A DNA stretch of 57,314 nt from an uncultured Nitrosomonas sp. (GTDB lineage: Bacteria > Pseudomonadota > Gammaproteobacteria > Burkholderiales > Nitrosomonadaceae), in assembly GCA_949281375.1 (NCBI GenBank), contig CASDLT010000018.1, positions 1-57,314 on the forward strand, read 5' to 3'. Under the pieces are notes generated by a model. It searched no databases, was not told the DNA's origin, and saw nothing but the letters and a program-made list of their open reading frames with translations. Numbering within the stretch: the stretch's first letter is position 1; each line of letters opens with the position of its first letter. This document shows positions 1-9,653 of this stretch, piece after piece. Both the position numbers and the translations under genes were made by a program.

Positions 1-119
1 TTCCCATCTGCAACTGCCATGCCGGCAGAATCATATCCTCGGTACTCTAACTTCAACAGTCCCTCTAGCAGAACAGGAACCACATTATTTCTTGCTATTG
101 CACCAACTATTCCACACAT
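1..119 (-). CDS. glmS: glutamine--fructose-6-phosphate aminotransferase (isomerizing), N-terminal part only
   Basis: Only about 39 codons are inside the window; the gene runs off the left edge. The protein begins [11 protein letters not shown], and the Cys after the initiator Met is the catalytic nucleophile of class II glutamine amidotransferases. The run [13 protein letters not shown] that follows is the conserved GlmS glutaminase signature. GlmS makes glucosamine-6-phosphate from fructose-6-phosphate and glutamine, the first step towards UDP-GlcNAc for peptidoglycan and LPS. An AAGGA Shine-Dalgarno sequence lies just upstream of the ATG. Only the glutaminase tip is visible, so integrity of the isomerase half cannot be judged. 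Confidence 0.93.
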   Translation of the reverse strand, partial: MCGIVGAIARNNVVPVLLEGLLKLEYRGYDSAGMAVADG

Positions 120-558
120 AGAAATATCCTTTTATTATTCAATAGCCACACTATGCAATAACATGTCTGGCTCAGTATTAATAAGCTTTTAAGCTAAATT
201 GCGAATAGCTTAACAACATCGATCGATAGCCTCAGTAGATTGCTTCCAAATCCTCGTACAGTCCGAGCCATTGAGGATTTTTATTGAATCTCATTTTTCT
301 ACGACAGCTAACTGGATGAAATACTAAAGCTTCTCAAGAATTAATTGAATTGGCTAATACTTATAAATGAATTGGTTAAATGCTTATTTTTACCTAAGAG
401 ATTACTTAGAAAAAGCAGAAAGACTATGGAGTTATAACTGTGTCTGGTTGATTAGTTGTTACCAAGCAATATAGTCAACCGAAGAGAAAAGAAGCGGCCT
501 CGCTTGATTGGACAATTACTCGCATATCATTTCTCAAGTGAAAACCTTGCGTTAATGC
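120..558. other. intergenic region upstream of glmS, no gene seen
   Basis: This AT-rich stretch holds the glmS ribosome binding site at its left edge and presumably the glmS promoter. Open frames here are short and resemble nothing I recognise. The right part (roughly 480-558) may be the non-coding tail of the neighbouring IS3 remnant, but I cannot place an inverted-repeat end with confidence. Confidence 0.5.
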
Positions 559-945
559 CTAGCCTGCTTTTTGTACTGCAGGAAGGTTATCGACTTAGTA
601 GGGATTTGGCGTTTTGTCGTCAAGCGCGTTATGAGATCTAATTTGGATGTAGAACATAAAATATTTTGTAAGCCTTCGCGCGTCATATACGCTGTCGTAG
701 CCATGCAGATAGACTTCTGCGTATTTGATGGTCATTCAGCGGAACCGGTCGGTAGTATGCTGTTAAGCGTGCCACATCGAGTAGCTGACTGCTTCACCAG
801 CGACAATGCATGAGTTCGCTCTATCATCGCTTTGCGCTCAGCAATCCCGCCTTGGTGAGCGCGCCTACGAAAAACATTCCAACGTGAGCTGTCCAATCTC
901 GGCGTGAAATATCTTGAGATCAGGCGGCGGCCTTTGCTTTCGAAT
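559..945 (-). pseudogene. decayed IS3-family insertion sequence (orfA tail fused to internally deleted orfB)
   Basis: Read on the minus strand in shifting frames, this stretch carries pieces of an IS3-type transposase. First comes an OrfA tail (AEIGQLTLE, then ALTKAGLLSAKR before a stop). Next is the start of OrfB (MIERTHALSLVKQ, then QLLDVARLTAYYRPVPLND), and then directly the OrfB C-terminus (IKYAEVYLHGYDSV, ALDDKTPNPY, DNLPAVQKAG). Roughly 200 residues of the DDE core are missing between the second and third pieces. There are at least two frameshifts and an in-frame stop at 595-597. The OrfA N-terminus is also missing at the right edge, where the remnant abuts the C-terminus of the surface-protein gene. 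The element cannot be active. The family assignment is from remembered IS3 motifs. Confidence 0.75.
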
Positions 946-2176
946 TAATCCCGAACACATTGGTCACAGATTCCTGACGCATTGGTCATCGTAACTGAAC
1001 GGGCATTGGTCGAATCATCGCCAGTTTTGTAATTTTTGACATTCGCCAATTTCGTTACTCCGCCATCCCCCACGATGGTGATTTCTTCGCCATTGATACC
1101 CGTTCCAAGGGCTGTGATCGTGCCGGTAAAGGGCTGGTTCTGCGCAGCATTCATCGACACCGTTTTCAATCCGGGATGTCCAGTCGCATCAAAGATCAGA
1201 TTCCGGAAATTGCTGATAGACGCAGCGGCAATGTTCGAATCATCCTGCACACTTAATGTGTTATTGCCAGCGCCGCCATCGAGCACCACAGCGGTCATGA
1301 CCAGCGGCGTCCAGGAAGCTGACGTGGAAATCGACAAGCTATCGTTTGCGCCCGTTCCGGAAAACGATGTGGCATTGGTCGGCAGATAATGCATCGTTAC
1401 GGTAGGATTGCCCGTGCATCCACCGGAAGAGGGTGGTGATCGCAACGCATCGGATTTTTCGTCGCCGTTCACATCCTCTACCCTAGTGGCTGCCGCTATG
1501 ATGCTTTTGGTAAGCTGTGCACCGGTCGTGCGCGCGACGGCATCACTGATGTTTCCGAGAGCGGCGCCGGATTGCATCGTATTTTCGATTGTTTCGGCGA
1601 CAATCTGAACCGCAGCAATTTTGGAAAATATAATTTTCTCGCCTCGACTTACAGTCGACAACGTAGTGATGGCTTGCATGAAATTGCCGATGGTTCGTGC
1701 AACATCCGACAGCAAAGCGCCCATTCTCGACGATTCAGCGCTATCACCCCCTGGCAGCAGAGTTGCATCTTGAATCACATGCGCGATGACACTGCGGGCG
1801 CAGCAGCCCCCCCCCATTGCGGATCGTCTACTTTCACTGCCGCCAGCGTTCTGGCAACCCAGATCGTGACGTTACCGCGGCTCATGCCGTCCTCCAGCAG
1901 ACGCTCGATTACAGATGCCGCCCATACCTTGAGTTCAGAATTAACCAGGTTCTTGGTTGTATTTTCAACCAATTGAATCGAGAACGCGGCATTCGGCAGC
2001 ATGTCAGTATAGCGTTGGCGAAATACGCCGGTTTCAGTTAGCAGCCGAGCAAGCTCCTCGATCGAATACCCCGAATCAGTCTCCAGCACCATGAATTCAT
2101 TGAGATAATGTTCTACGGCCGCGGCGTAGAACATCAAATTGATGATCTGGAGAATATCAAGCGGCTTATTGTCCAT
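945..2176 (-). pseudogene. S-layer-like / DUF4214-like surface protein, split by a frameshift in a G tract
   Basis: Two open frames on the minus strand form one gene. The first (133 codons from 2176) has a helical N-terminus that resembles DUF4214-type domains of secreted surface proteins (AAAVEHYLNEF, ELARLLTETGVFRQRY, ending VDDPQWG). The second (to 945) carries VNGDEKSD and a Thr/Ser/Asn-rich beta region with GTGANDSLSIST and LDGGAGNNTLSV, typical of S-layer-like or type-I-secreted proteins. The frames meet at a run of nine G on the coding strand; one extra G would join them. The C-terminus ends exactly where the IS3 remnant starts and may be truncated. No signal peptide is visible, as expected for type I secretion. 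It could be a phase-variable gene, a dead gene or a sequencing error. Confidence 0.55.
1807..1815. repeat. homopolymer tract, nine C (nine G on the coding strand)
   Basis: The run sits inside the surface-protein gene exactly where its two frames meet. Nine G leaves a stop sixteen codons past the Trp codon at the tract; ten G (or seven) reads through into the downstream frame. Such tracts are known slipped-strand contingency sites and are also classic places for sequencing error. Confidence 0.85.
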
Positions 2177-2508
2177 GCATATTCACGGCATTCATAAAAT
2201 AACTGATTATTTCCACACGATTTTTCAACATTGCTCAAGCTACCGCACACTATGCATCAGATTTATGTAGGGAAACATGAAGACCAAATACGCTTTTTCC
2301 CGCTAATTATCGAATTCAAGGCATGTTTTTCCTGCCTGAAAGAACTATTGAATGCAGAAGAGATGGCGCCTGACGAAGTTCGATGAGCTGTACTGACCGG
2401 ACGGTTCATGATTTCCTAATTTCCGCATAAGGACAGTAAAAATTATGATATAAACAACACATGGTCATTATTGCAAGCGCCGCAGCCTTTCTTTAAATAT
2501 CACCACTC
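2177..2508. other. divergent intergenic region between surface protein and ABC permease
   Basis: This non-coding stretch lies between two divergent genes and should hold both promoters. I see no convincing operator, terminator or RNA gene. No Shine-Dalgarno sequence is evident before the permease ATG. Confidence 0.5.
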
Positions 2509-4023
2509 ATGTCCTTTAGTCCGATTATTCTATGGACAGATGCACTGATCTATCTGCTGGTAGTGTCGGTTCTATGCTTCATGCGGTATGTCCGGCAGCA
2601 TGAGCATATGCTTACCCCCTGGAAACGGGTTGGACACAGCACCAGCGGCATGTCGGCACTGACCATTCTGCTGTTTTTCCTGATCGCAGGCTTGCTTGAT
2701 TCCGTACACTTCCGCCCTGCGCTTGAGCATAAAAACGAAGAGAACCTTACCGTCTACAGCGTCGAGGTACTGAGTGTGCTTGACATTCTGGTGACGCCAC
2801 TGCGCACGCAAGTTGAAAAAACCTATTCCGCGCCGCTTGCAACCCATCTGTACGCCAAGGAAACCATCCAATTGCCGGATGGCGAGCAAATCCGCGCATT
2901 CGCGCGGCTTCAGCATGGCGGCGCTCATTTGCAGAATCCGGAAACAGAATACAACGGCGATATTGCTTGGCGCTCCGCTCAAGGAATGGCATTGGGTCTG
3001 GCTATTTGGAGCGTGCTGACTGCTGTGATCATTCTCGGGCTCGCACGCGGCCATCCAAAGCGCATACCCCAGCGCATCGCGGCAATCTGGCGCCGAAGCA
3101 CAGAAATCCCCTGGCACGCCATTCTTGTGACGCTGTTCATCCTATCGATGCTGATCGGCTGGAGCACGATGCTGGCGTCACATTATCATGTGCTGGGCAC
3201 CGACAAAGTCGGCCAGGACATTTTGTACCAATCGCTGAAAAGCATACGCGTCGCGCTGGTGATTGGCACGCTCACGACCTTGATCATGCTGCCATTCGCA
3301 TTGTTGCTCGGCATTGCCGCAGGTTACTTCCGCGGCTGGATCGATGATGTCATTCAGTATCTGTATACCACGTTGAATTCCATTCCGAGCGTCTTGCTGA
3401 TTGCGGCTGCGGTTCTGATGATGCAGGTCTATATCGAAACCCACCCAGAACTGTTTGAAACCGTCGCATCTCGCGCGGATCTGCGATTGTTGTTTCTGTG
3501 CATCATTCTCGGCATCACCAGCTGGACCAGCCTGTGTCGGTTATTACGCGGCGAAGCCATGAAATTGCGGGAACTGGAGTACATTCAGGCGGCTCATGCG
3601 TTTGGCGTGTCGCATTGGCGCATCATCAGTCGTCATATCATGCCCAATGTGATGCATTTGGTTCTGATCGCGACAGTAATGGATTTCAGCGGGCTGGTTC
3701 TGGCAGAGGCGGTGCTGTCGTATGTCGGCGTCGGCGTCGACCCTTCGATGATCAGCTTTGGCACCATGATCAATTCGGCACGGCTTGAAATGGCGCGTGA
3801 ACCGATGGTGTGGTGGGCATTGCTGGCCGCCTTTGGTTTCATGTTCACGTTGGTGCTGAGCGCCAATCTGTTTGCGGATGCGGTGCAACATGCGCTCGAT
3901 CCGCGAACCCGCACTCTGGCCAGGATGACCTTGCCACCGCGCAATTCAGTCGAAGAAACTGCCTTTCTTCCTGATTCACCCGCCCCAGCATCGCCATTGC
4001 CCAAACCGCCCCGACACCCATGA
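2509..4023 (+). CDS. peptide-type ABC transporter permease (DppC/OppC family) with extended N-terminus
   Basis: This 504-residue inner-membrane protein carries a binding-protein-dependent transport permease domain in its second half. The EAA-loop region (LRGEAMKLRELEYIQAAHAFGVSHWRIISRHIMPN) is typical of DppC/OppC/YejE subunits of di/oligopeptide importers. The family is usually about 300 residues; the extra 200 here consist of two more membrane segments (about residues 10-28 and 48-65) and a periplasmic stretch before another segment near residue 170. It overlaps the downstream ATPase gene by four bases (ATGA), so the two are translationally coupled. No partner DppB-type permease or substrate-binding protein is nearby. 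The substrate is inferred only at family level. Confidence 0.85.
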   Translation: MSFSPIILWTDALIYLLVVSVLCFMRYVRQHEHMLTPWKRVGHSTSGMSALTILLFFLIAGLLDSVHFRPALEHKNEENLTVYSVEVLSVLDILVTPLRTQVEKTYSAPLATHLYAKETIQLPDGEQIRAFARLQHGGAHLQNPETEYNGDIAWRSAQGMALGLAIWSVLTAVIILGLARGHPKRIPQRIAAIWRRSTEIPWHAILVTLFILSMLIGWSTMLASHYHVLGTDKVGQDILYQSLKSIRVALVIGTLTTLIMLPFALLLGIAAGYFRGWIDDVIQYLYTTLNSIPSVLLIAAAVLMMQVYIETHPELFETVASRADLRLLFLCIILGITSWTSLCRLLRGEAMKLRELEYIQAAHAFGVSHWRIISRHIMPNVMHLVLIATVMDFSGLVLAEAVLSYVGVGVDPSMISFGTMINSARLEMAREPMVWWALLAAFGFMFTLVLSANLFADAVQHALDPRTRTLARMTLPPRNSVEETAFLPDSPAPASPLPKPPRHP

Positions 4024-6086
4024 CTCCGCTATTGACCATTGAGCATCTCGAAACACTGCTGCATACCGGTGCTGCACCGGTCTATGCGGTCGATGGACTA
4101 ACGCTGAGCATATTGCCGGGTGAAACCTTTGCATTGCTGGGTGAGTCGGGATCGGGCAAATCAATGACCGCGCTCTCCATCATGCGGCTATTGCCGGATG
4201 CCGGCGAAATCGTTGCCGGTCAGATCAGAATCAATGATATTGACATGCTGCAACTGCCGGAAACGGCAATGCGAAAAATCCGCGGCAAACGCATCAGCAT
4301 GATTTTCCAGGAACCCATGCTGAGCCTGAATCCCGTCCTGACCATCGCCGAACAGATCGAGGAAGTGCTCAAACAACATTTCAATCTGTCACGACAGGCC
4401 ACCGATGCGCGCATCCTGGAATTGCTGGAACAAGTCGGCATACCCGATGCATCGCGCCGCATGCATGAATATCCGTTTCAATTCTCCGGTGGCATGAAAC
4501 AACGCGCGATGATCGCGATGGCGCTTGCCGGCGAACCGGAGCTGCTCATCGCCGATGAACCAACCACTGCGCTCGATGTCACCATTCAGGCGCAAGTACT
4601 CGATTTGATGAGAAAAATCCAACAACGCAACCATATGGCGATCCTGCTGATCACGCATGATCTCGGCGTCGTCGCAGAAATGGCGCAACGGGTTGCAGTC
4701 ATGTATGCCGGAGAAATCGTCGAAACAGCGCCACGGGATGCATTTTTTGATCATCCGGCGCATCCGTATTCGCAACAGCTATTTGCCTCCTTGCCTGGAA
4801 AACACAAGCGTGATCAAACCCTGACGGTCATCCAGGGAGCCGTGCCTTCACTCGCGCAGCAGTTCAGCGGTTGCCGTTTCGCCGACCGCTGCAATCAGGC
4901 GATGGAAATCTGCCGTCAAACCATTCCGCAATGGAATGCCATCAGCGACGGACATTGGGTTCGTTGCCATCTACTGCAAGATGAGGTGCATCAGCCTGCG
5001 CAATCCAGCATAGCCCCCGCCCCGCAAGAGACCGCGGCTGCACGACCCACAATGGAGAAGCCGCCGCAATTATTACAGGTCACGGATCTCCAGGTCTATT
5101 TTCCAATTCGCGCGGGGTTGTTCAAACGCACCGTCGGCCATGTAAAAGCGGTGGATGGCGTGTCGCTGAGTATTGCGGCCGGAAAAACGCTGGCGCTGGT
5201 GGGAGAGTCCGGCTGCGGCAAAACCACGATCGGTAAAAGCATTCTGCAATTGATCAAACCGACAGGCGGTAGCGTGCGCTTCAAAGAACAGGAACTGGTA
5301 GGCCTGCCGCGGTCACAATTGCGGCAATTGCGTTCACGCTTTCAAATCATTTTTCAGGACCCCTATTCGTCGCTCAATCCCAGGATGCGCATCATCGACA
5401 TTCTCGAAGAAGGCATGAACGCGCTCGGGGTTGAGTCGTCACGCCGCAGTGCTAACGATGATAAACCGACTGCATCCAGACATGACGAAATCGACGTATT
5501 ATTGCAGCGCGTCGGGCTTCCGGCTGAGGTAAAATGGCGTTTTCCTCATGAATTTTCGGGTGGTCAACGCCAGCGGATTGCAATAGCGCGCGCATTGGCA
5601 GTGCATCCTGAATTGCTGATCTGCGATGAACCGACCAGTGCGCTGGATGTTTCCGTTCAGGCACAAATTTTGAATGTACTCAAATCACTGCAGAAAAATT
5701 TAGGGCTTGCATTTTTATTTATTACCCATAATATCGCGGTTGTTGAATATCTGGCGGATGAAGTTGCGGTCATGTACTTAGGACGAATTGTTGAGCGCGG
5801 ACGGATCGATGAGGTCTTGTCCGATCCGAAGCATCCGTATACCCAGGCGCTGCTGTCATCGGTGCCACAGATCACACCTCATCCTGACCGGCGCACGGTT
5901 GCAGTGACAGGCGATTTGCCGTCGCCGGCCTCGCCGCCTGCAGGATGTCATTTTCATCCCCGCTGCCCTCACGCGATGCCGGTTTGCAAGCAATCCTATC
6001 CACTGGCCAGCTCATTCAGCACAACACACACAACACATTGTTATCTATATCCACAGGAATCCGATTCAAATCAATATGAGCATTAA
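4020..6086 (+). CDS. peptide ABC transporter, fused double ATP-binding protein (DppD-DppF type)
   Basis: This 688-residue cytoplasmic ATPase holds two complete ABC cassettes in tandem, as in YejF and GsiA. Cassette one has a Walker A GESGSGKS (about residue 40), signature FSGGMKQR and Walker B LLIADEP. Cassette two has GESGCGKTT (about residue 395), FSGGQRQR and LLICDEP. Both carry the C-terminal oligopeptide-transporter extension with clustered cysteines (CRFADRCNQAMEIC and CHFHPRCPHAMPVC), usual in DppD/DppF. It powers the permease encoded just upstream. Its end overlaps the start of prfC by 11 bases, an unusual neighbour for a transporter. Confidence 0.93.
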   Translation: MTPLLTIEHLETLLHTGAAPVYAVDGLTLSILPGETFALLGESGSGKSMTALSIMRLLPDAGEIVAGQIRINDIDMLQLPETAMRKIRGKRISMIFQEPMLSLNPVLTIAEQIEEVLKQHFNLSRQATDARILELLEQVGIPDASRRMHEYPFQFSGGMKQRAMIAMALAGEPELLIADEPTTALDVTIQAQVLDLMRKIQQRNHMAILLITHDLGVVAEMAQRVAVMYAGEIVETAPRDAFFDHPAHPYSQQLFASLPGKHKRDQTLTVIQGAVPSLAQQFSGCRFADRCNQAMEICRQTIPQWNAISDGHWVRCHLLQDEVHQPAQSSIAPAPQETAAARPTMEKPPQLLQVTDLQVYFPIRAGLFKRTVGHVKAVDGVSLSIAAGKTLALVGESGCGKTTIGKSILQLIKPTGGSVRFKEQELVGLPRSQLRQLRSRFQIIFQDPYSSLNPRMRIIDILEEGMNALGVESSRRSANDDKPTASRHDEIDVLLQRVGLPAEVKWRFPHEFSGGQRQRIAIARALAVHPELLICDEPTSALDVSVQAQILNVLKSLQKNLGLAFLFITHNIAVVEYLADEVAVMYLGRIVERGRIDEVLSDPKHPYTQALLSSVPQITPHPDRRTVAVTGDLPSPASPPAGCHFHPRCPHAMPVCKQSYPLASSFSTTHTTHCYLYPQESDSNQYEH

Positions 6087-7686
6087 GAACGAAGTCGCAC
6101 GACGCCGTACATTCGCCATCATTTCGCATCCGGATGCGGGCAAAACCACCCTGACGGAAAAACTGCTGATGTATGCCGGCGCCATTCATATCGCGGGCAG
6201 CGTAAAAGCGAGGAAAGCTAGCCGGCATGCAACTTCCGACTGGATGGAGATCGAGAAGCAGCGCGGCATCTCGGTGGCCAGCTCGGTCATGCAGATGGAA
6301 TACCGCGACTGCGTGATCAACTTGCTCGATACGCCGGGACACCAGGATTTTTCCGAAGATACATACCGCGTGCTAACCGCCGTCGACGCCGCGCTAATGG
6401 TCATCGATGCCGCCAATGGCGTCGAGGCGCAGACTTTGCGGCTGCTCGAAGTATGCCGCGCGCGCAACACGCCGATCGTCACGTTCGTCAACAAAATGGA
6501 CCGTGAAGTACGCGAACCGCTTGATCTGATCGATGAAATCGAACGCACGCTGGGCATGGCGACGATTCCATTCACATGGCCGGTCGGCATGGGAAAAAAC
6601 TTTCATGGTGTCTGCGATTTACGCAATGACTGCATGCGGGTATTTCAGCCGGGGTCTGATCGCGTCGACGAGCAGCAAGAAGTCGTCGCCCAACTGGATG
6701 ATCCGGCTATCCGTCAGCGTTTCGGCGTCGGTCTCGCGACGGCGTTGCAAGAAATCGAGTTGATCAAGGGTGCGTCGCCAGCCTTCGATCATAAGGAATT
6801 TCTGGCCGGCCATCAGACGCCGATATTCTTCGGCTCAGCCATCAATAACTTCGGTGTCAGAGAAATTCTCGATGCGCTGGTTGAGCTTGCGCCGCCGCCA
6901 GAAGCACGCAACGCCCTGCAGCGCGAAGTATTTCCGGTCGAAAGCAAATTCTCCGGCGTAGTCTTCAAAATCCAGGCCAACATGAATCTGGCCCACCGTG
7001 ACCGAATTGCATTCGTGCGCGTGTGTTCGGGTCATTTCAAACGCGGCATGAACCTGAAAATCACCCGCAACGGCAAGGATATCCGCACCAGTACGGTCGT
7101 GTCGTTCCTGTCCCAGCGCCGCGATATCCTTGAAGAAGCCTACCCCGGGGACATCATCGGCATACCCAATCATGGCACCTTGCAACTGGGTGATACATTG
7201 ACCGAAGGGGAAGCGCTGCAATTTACCGGGCTGCCGTTCTTCGCACCTGAAATTTTCCGCACCGTCGAAATTGCCGACCCGTTACGCAGCAAACAGCTGA
7301 AGCTCGGATTGACACAATTGGGGGAAGAAGGTGCGATTCAGGTATTCAGGCCCCATCTAGGCAATGTATTGTTGCTGGGTGCAGTCGGAACCTTGCAATT
7401 CGAAGTCGTCACGCACCGCCTCCAGCATGAATATTCAGTTGCCACCCGCATCGCCCCAGCAAAATACCAGTTGGCGCGATGGATTACGGCAGACGATCCG
7501 CGTGAATTGCAACGTTTCATTGAAGCCAATGCGCATCGCATTGCCTATGATGCAGTGGATGCACCAACGTTTCTGGCCTCCTATGGCGCGGAACTGAGCG
7601 TCGCAGCAGAAAACTGGCCGGCGATTCAATTCCACAAACTGCGCGAGCATGCCGGGCTAGTATTTCAAAGCCATCTCAATGGATGA
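6076..7686 (+). CDS. prfC: peptide chain release factor 3
   Basis: The 536-residue product is a translational GTPase that recycles release factors RF1/RF2 from the ribosome after termination. GTP-binding motifs are clear: P-loop SHPDAGKTT (about residues 17-25), DTPGHQDFSEDTYR (G3) and NKMD (G4). The remainder matches RF3 domains II and III, and the length fits the family (about 530). Its ATG lies inside the 3' end of the transporter ATPase gene in another frame, so expression is probably coupled to it. Nothing looks damaged. Confidence 0.96.
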   Translation: MSIKNEVARRRTFAIISHPDAGKTTLTEKLLMYAGAIHIAGSVKARKASRHATSDWMEIEKQRGISVASSVMQMEYRDCVINLLDTPGHQDFSEDTYRVLTAVDAALMVIDAANGVEAQTLRLLEVCRARNTPIVTFVNKMDREVREPLDLIDEIERTLGMATIPFTWPVGMGKNFHGVCDLRNDCMRVFQPGSDRVDEQQEVVAQLDDPAIRQRFGVGLATALQEIELIKGASPAFDHKEFLAGHQTPIFFGSAINNFGVREILDALVELAPPPEARNALQREVFPVESKFSGVVFKIQANMNLAHRDRIAFVRVCSGHFKRGMNLKITRNGKDIRTSTVVSFLSQRRDILEEAYPGDIIGIPNHGTLQLGDTLTEGEALQFTGLPFFAPEIFRTVEIADPLRSKQLKLGLTQLGEEGAIQVFRPHLGNVLLLGAVGTLQFEVVTHRLQHEYSVATRIAPAKYQLARWITADDPRELQRFIEANAHRIAYDAVDAPTFLASYGAELSVAAENWPAIQFHKLREHAGLVFQSHLNG

Positions 7687-7695
7687 TGCTGGGCG

Positions 7696-8742
7696 ATGAC
7701 GGTGTGGTTGCATGTGATGGCTGGGTTATCGATGGCTGGGTTAGTATTGATCATTCCCCCGTGTCGGGCTGCCGACACGATCACCGATCGTCACGCTCAC
7801 GCAGTCACGCAATTCGTGGTCATGGGTGATATGCCCTATAACGATGTCGAATATGCCTTGCTGGAACATTCCACCGGCGCTATTGCTGTCGCCATCAAGG
7901 CGCTGGATCCACCTGCGTTGATTCACATCGGGGATTTCAAGAAAGGACGTCTGAGCTGCGGCGATGAATTGTTCAAGGATCATTACCGCCAGATCGCTTT
8001 TCTCAACCCGCACAAAATCGTGTATACACCAGGAGACAACGACTGGACCGATTGCGACCGATTCACGCTGGCGCCACGGCACGATGAATTGGAACGGCTG
8101 GCTTATTTGCGGCAATTATTCTTTCATCAGGATCTCCAACAATTATCCAAAAACATTCCTGGACTGGTTCGGCAGCATGGCTTCATCGAGAACGCCCGCT
8201 GGAAAATTGATCACGTCAGCTTCGCCACGTTACACATACCCGGCACCAATAATGGCCGCAGTCAAATCATGCGCAGCAATGTCGACGATGCGTTGAATGA
8301 AGCCGATTATCGTGATCAGGCCAATGAAGATTGGCTACAGCAGTTATTCGCTGAAGCCGAATCTGCCCAGGCGGTGGTGATTGCCTTTCATGCCGATATT
8401 TTTGAATTCGATCACAACAAACCGGCTTGCAGTTCCACCAATCGCACCGATTGCGATGGTTACCGCAGCACCCGGGATAGCATCAAGCAAAAAACCGCGG
8501 CTTTCAAAAAACCAGTATTGCTGGTGCACGGCGATACACTGGCCTATTGCCTGCATCAACCTTATGCTGAGATCCCCAATCTATGGCGGCTGAACACCCC
8601 TGGAGATCATAAATATATTGATATCAGCCATATCCAGTTTGATCCCACGGATCAGGACAACCCGTTCAAAGCGATCGGTTTGCTCAACCAGAAGCCGGCG
8701 CCGTCAATCTGCGATCATAGTTTGCTGGGCTTATCTCTTTAG
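7696..8742 (+). CDS. secreted calcineurin-like metallophosphoesterase
   Basis: The 348-residue protein starts with a signal peptide (hydrophobic core about residues 8-20, cleavage likely after CRA). The mature part shows a metallophosphoesterase pattern: GDMPYND (about residue 50), HIGDFKKG, TPGDND, a His near FHADIF and VHGDT. These would bind a dinuclear metal centre in the periplasm or outside. The substrate cannot be told; related proteins are annotated as predicted phosphatases. It follows prfC by nine bases and may be cotranscribed. Several Cys (CGDELF, DCDRF, ACSS, DCDGY) could form disulfides. Confidence 0.8.
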   Translation: MTVWLHVMAGLSMAGLVLIIPPCRAADTITDRHAHAVTQFVVMGDMPYNDVEYALLEHSTGAIAVAIKALDPPALIHIGDFKKGRLSCGDELFKDHYRQIAFLNPHKIVYTPGDNDWTDCDRFTLAPRHDELERLAYLRQLFFHQDLQQLSKNIPGLVRQHGFIENARWKIDHVSFATLHIPGTNNGRSQIMRSNVDDALNEADYRDQANEDWLQQLFAEAESAQAVVIAFHADIFEFDHNKPACSSTNRTDCDGYRSTRDSIKQKTAAFKKPVLLVHGDTLAYCLHQPYAEIPNLWRLNTPGDHKYIDISHIQFDPTDQDNPFKAIGLLNQKPAPSICDHSLLGLSL

Positions 8743-8786
8743 ACTTTTCCGACAACTCATTCAATCATCAACTCGACGTTACCATC

Positions 8787-9653
8787 ATGATTTTTAGCAT
8801 GACAGGCTATGCAACCGCCAGCCAGGATACTCGTTATGGGTCATTCAATCTGGAGCTGCGATCAGTCAATAATCGCTATCTGGACATTCAGTTTCGGATG
8901 CCGGACGACTTTCGCAAGCAGGAAGCGGCCATGCGCGAATTGCTCGCGACCCAGCTAGGCCGCGGCAAGATCGAGTGCCGACTCAATTTCTCCGCAGCTT
9001 CAAAATCAGATAATAATCTGCTGCTGAATGACACACAATTGGAACAATTGCTGCACCTCGAGAAAATGATTCATGCGCGGCAGCCCGCTGCGCCTCCGCT
9101 CACCATCGCCGATATTTTGAAATGGCCCGGTATATTGGCAAACGACACGCTGCCCCTCGACGAACTCGGGGAAATCAGCCTGCACTTATTGCACACCGCA
9201 CTGGACGACCTGAAAGCTTCCCGCATCCGCGAAGGCAGTAAATTGAAAGCCGTATTGCTGGAGCGTATCCAGCAAATGCGTCAGATATTGCACACGGCCA
9301 TACCGCGCATTCCAGCGCTGATTGCCGCGTTTGAGGAAAAACTGCGCACCCGGATTGAAGAAGTCCTGGGCAATCTGGAAGAAGAGCGCATCCATCAGGA
9401 AATCATGCTATTTGCAGGAAAAATCGATGTCGATGAAGAACTATCGCGCTTGCAGGCCCATCTGGATGAAGTGGAACGCATTCTTGAACAGGGCGGTGCG
9501 GTCGGTAAACGGCTGGATTTTATGATGCAGGAACTTAATCGGGAGGCCAATACCATTGGCTCAAAATCAGTCGATCTGGACATATCGCGAATATCGATGG
9601 ACCTGAAAATGATCATCGAACAAATGCGCGAGCAGGTGCAGAATATTGAATAG
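8787..9653 (+). CDS. yicC: YicC/YloC family endoribonuclease
   Basis: The 288-residue product has the family N-terminus MIFSMTGYA, then LELRSVNNRYLDIQFRMPD and RGKIECRLNF, and the C-terminal DUF1732 part with EEERIHQEIMLFAGKIDVDEELSRLQAHL, KRLDFMMQELNREANTIGSK and an acidic end. Length fits the family (about 287). E. coli YicC is described as an endoribonuclease involved in turnover of certain small RNAs. It is often next to gmk, which is not seen here. Confidence 0.94.
   Translation: MIFSMTGYATASQDTRYGSFNLELRSVNNRYLDIQFRMPDDFRKQEAAMRELLATQLGRGKIECRLNFSAASKSDNNLLLNDTQLEQLLHLEKMIHARQPAAPPLTIADILKWPGILANDTLPLDELGEISLHLLHTALDDLKASRIREGSKLKAVLLERIQQMRQILHTAIPRIPALIAAFEEKLRTRIEEVLGNLEEERIHQEIMLFAGKIDVDEELSRLQAHLDEVERILEQGGAVGKRLDFMMQELNREANTIGSKSVDLDISRISMDLKMIIEQMREQVQNIE

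Noticed and set aside
456..813. Plus-strand frames of 61 and 80 codons near the left end
   Set aside because: They run antisense to, or beside, the IS3 remnant, whose minus-strand translation matches transposase motifs.
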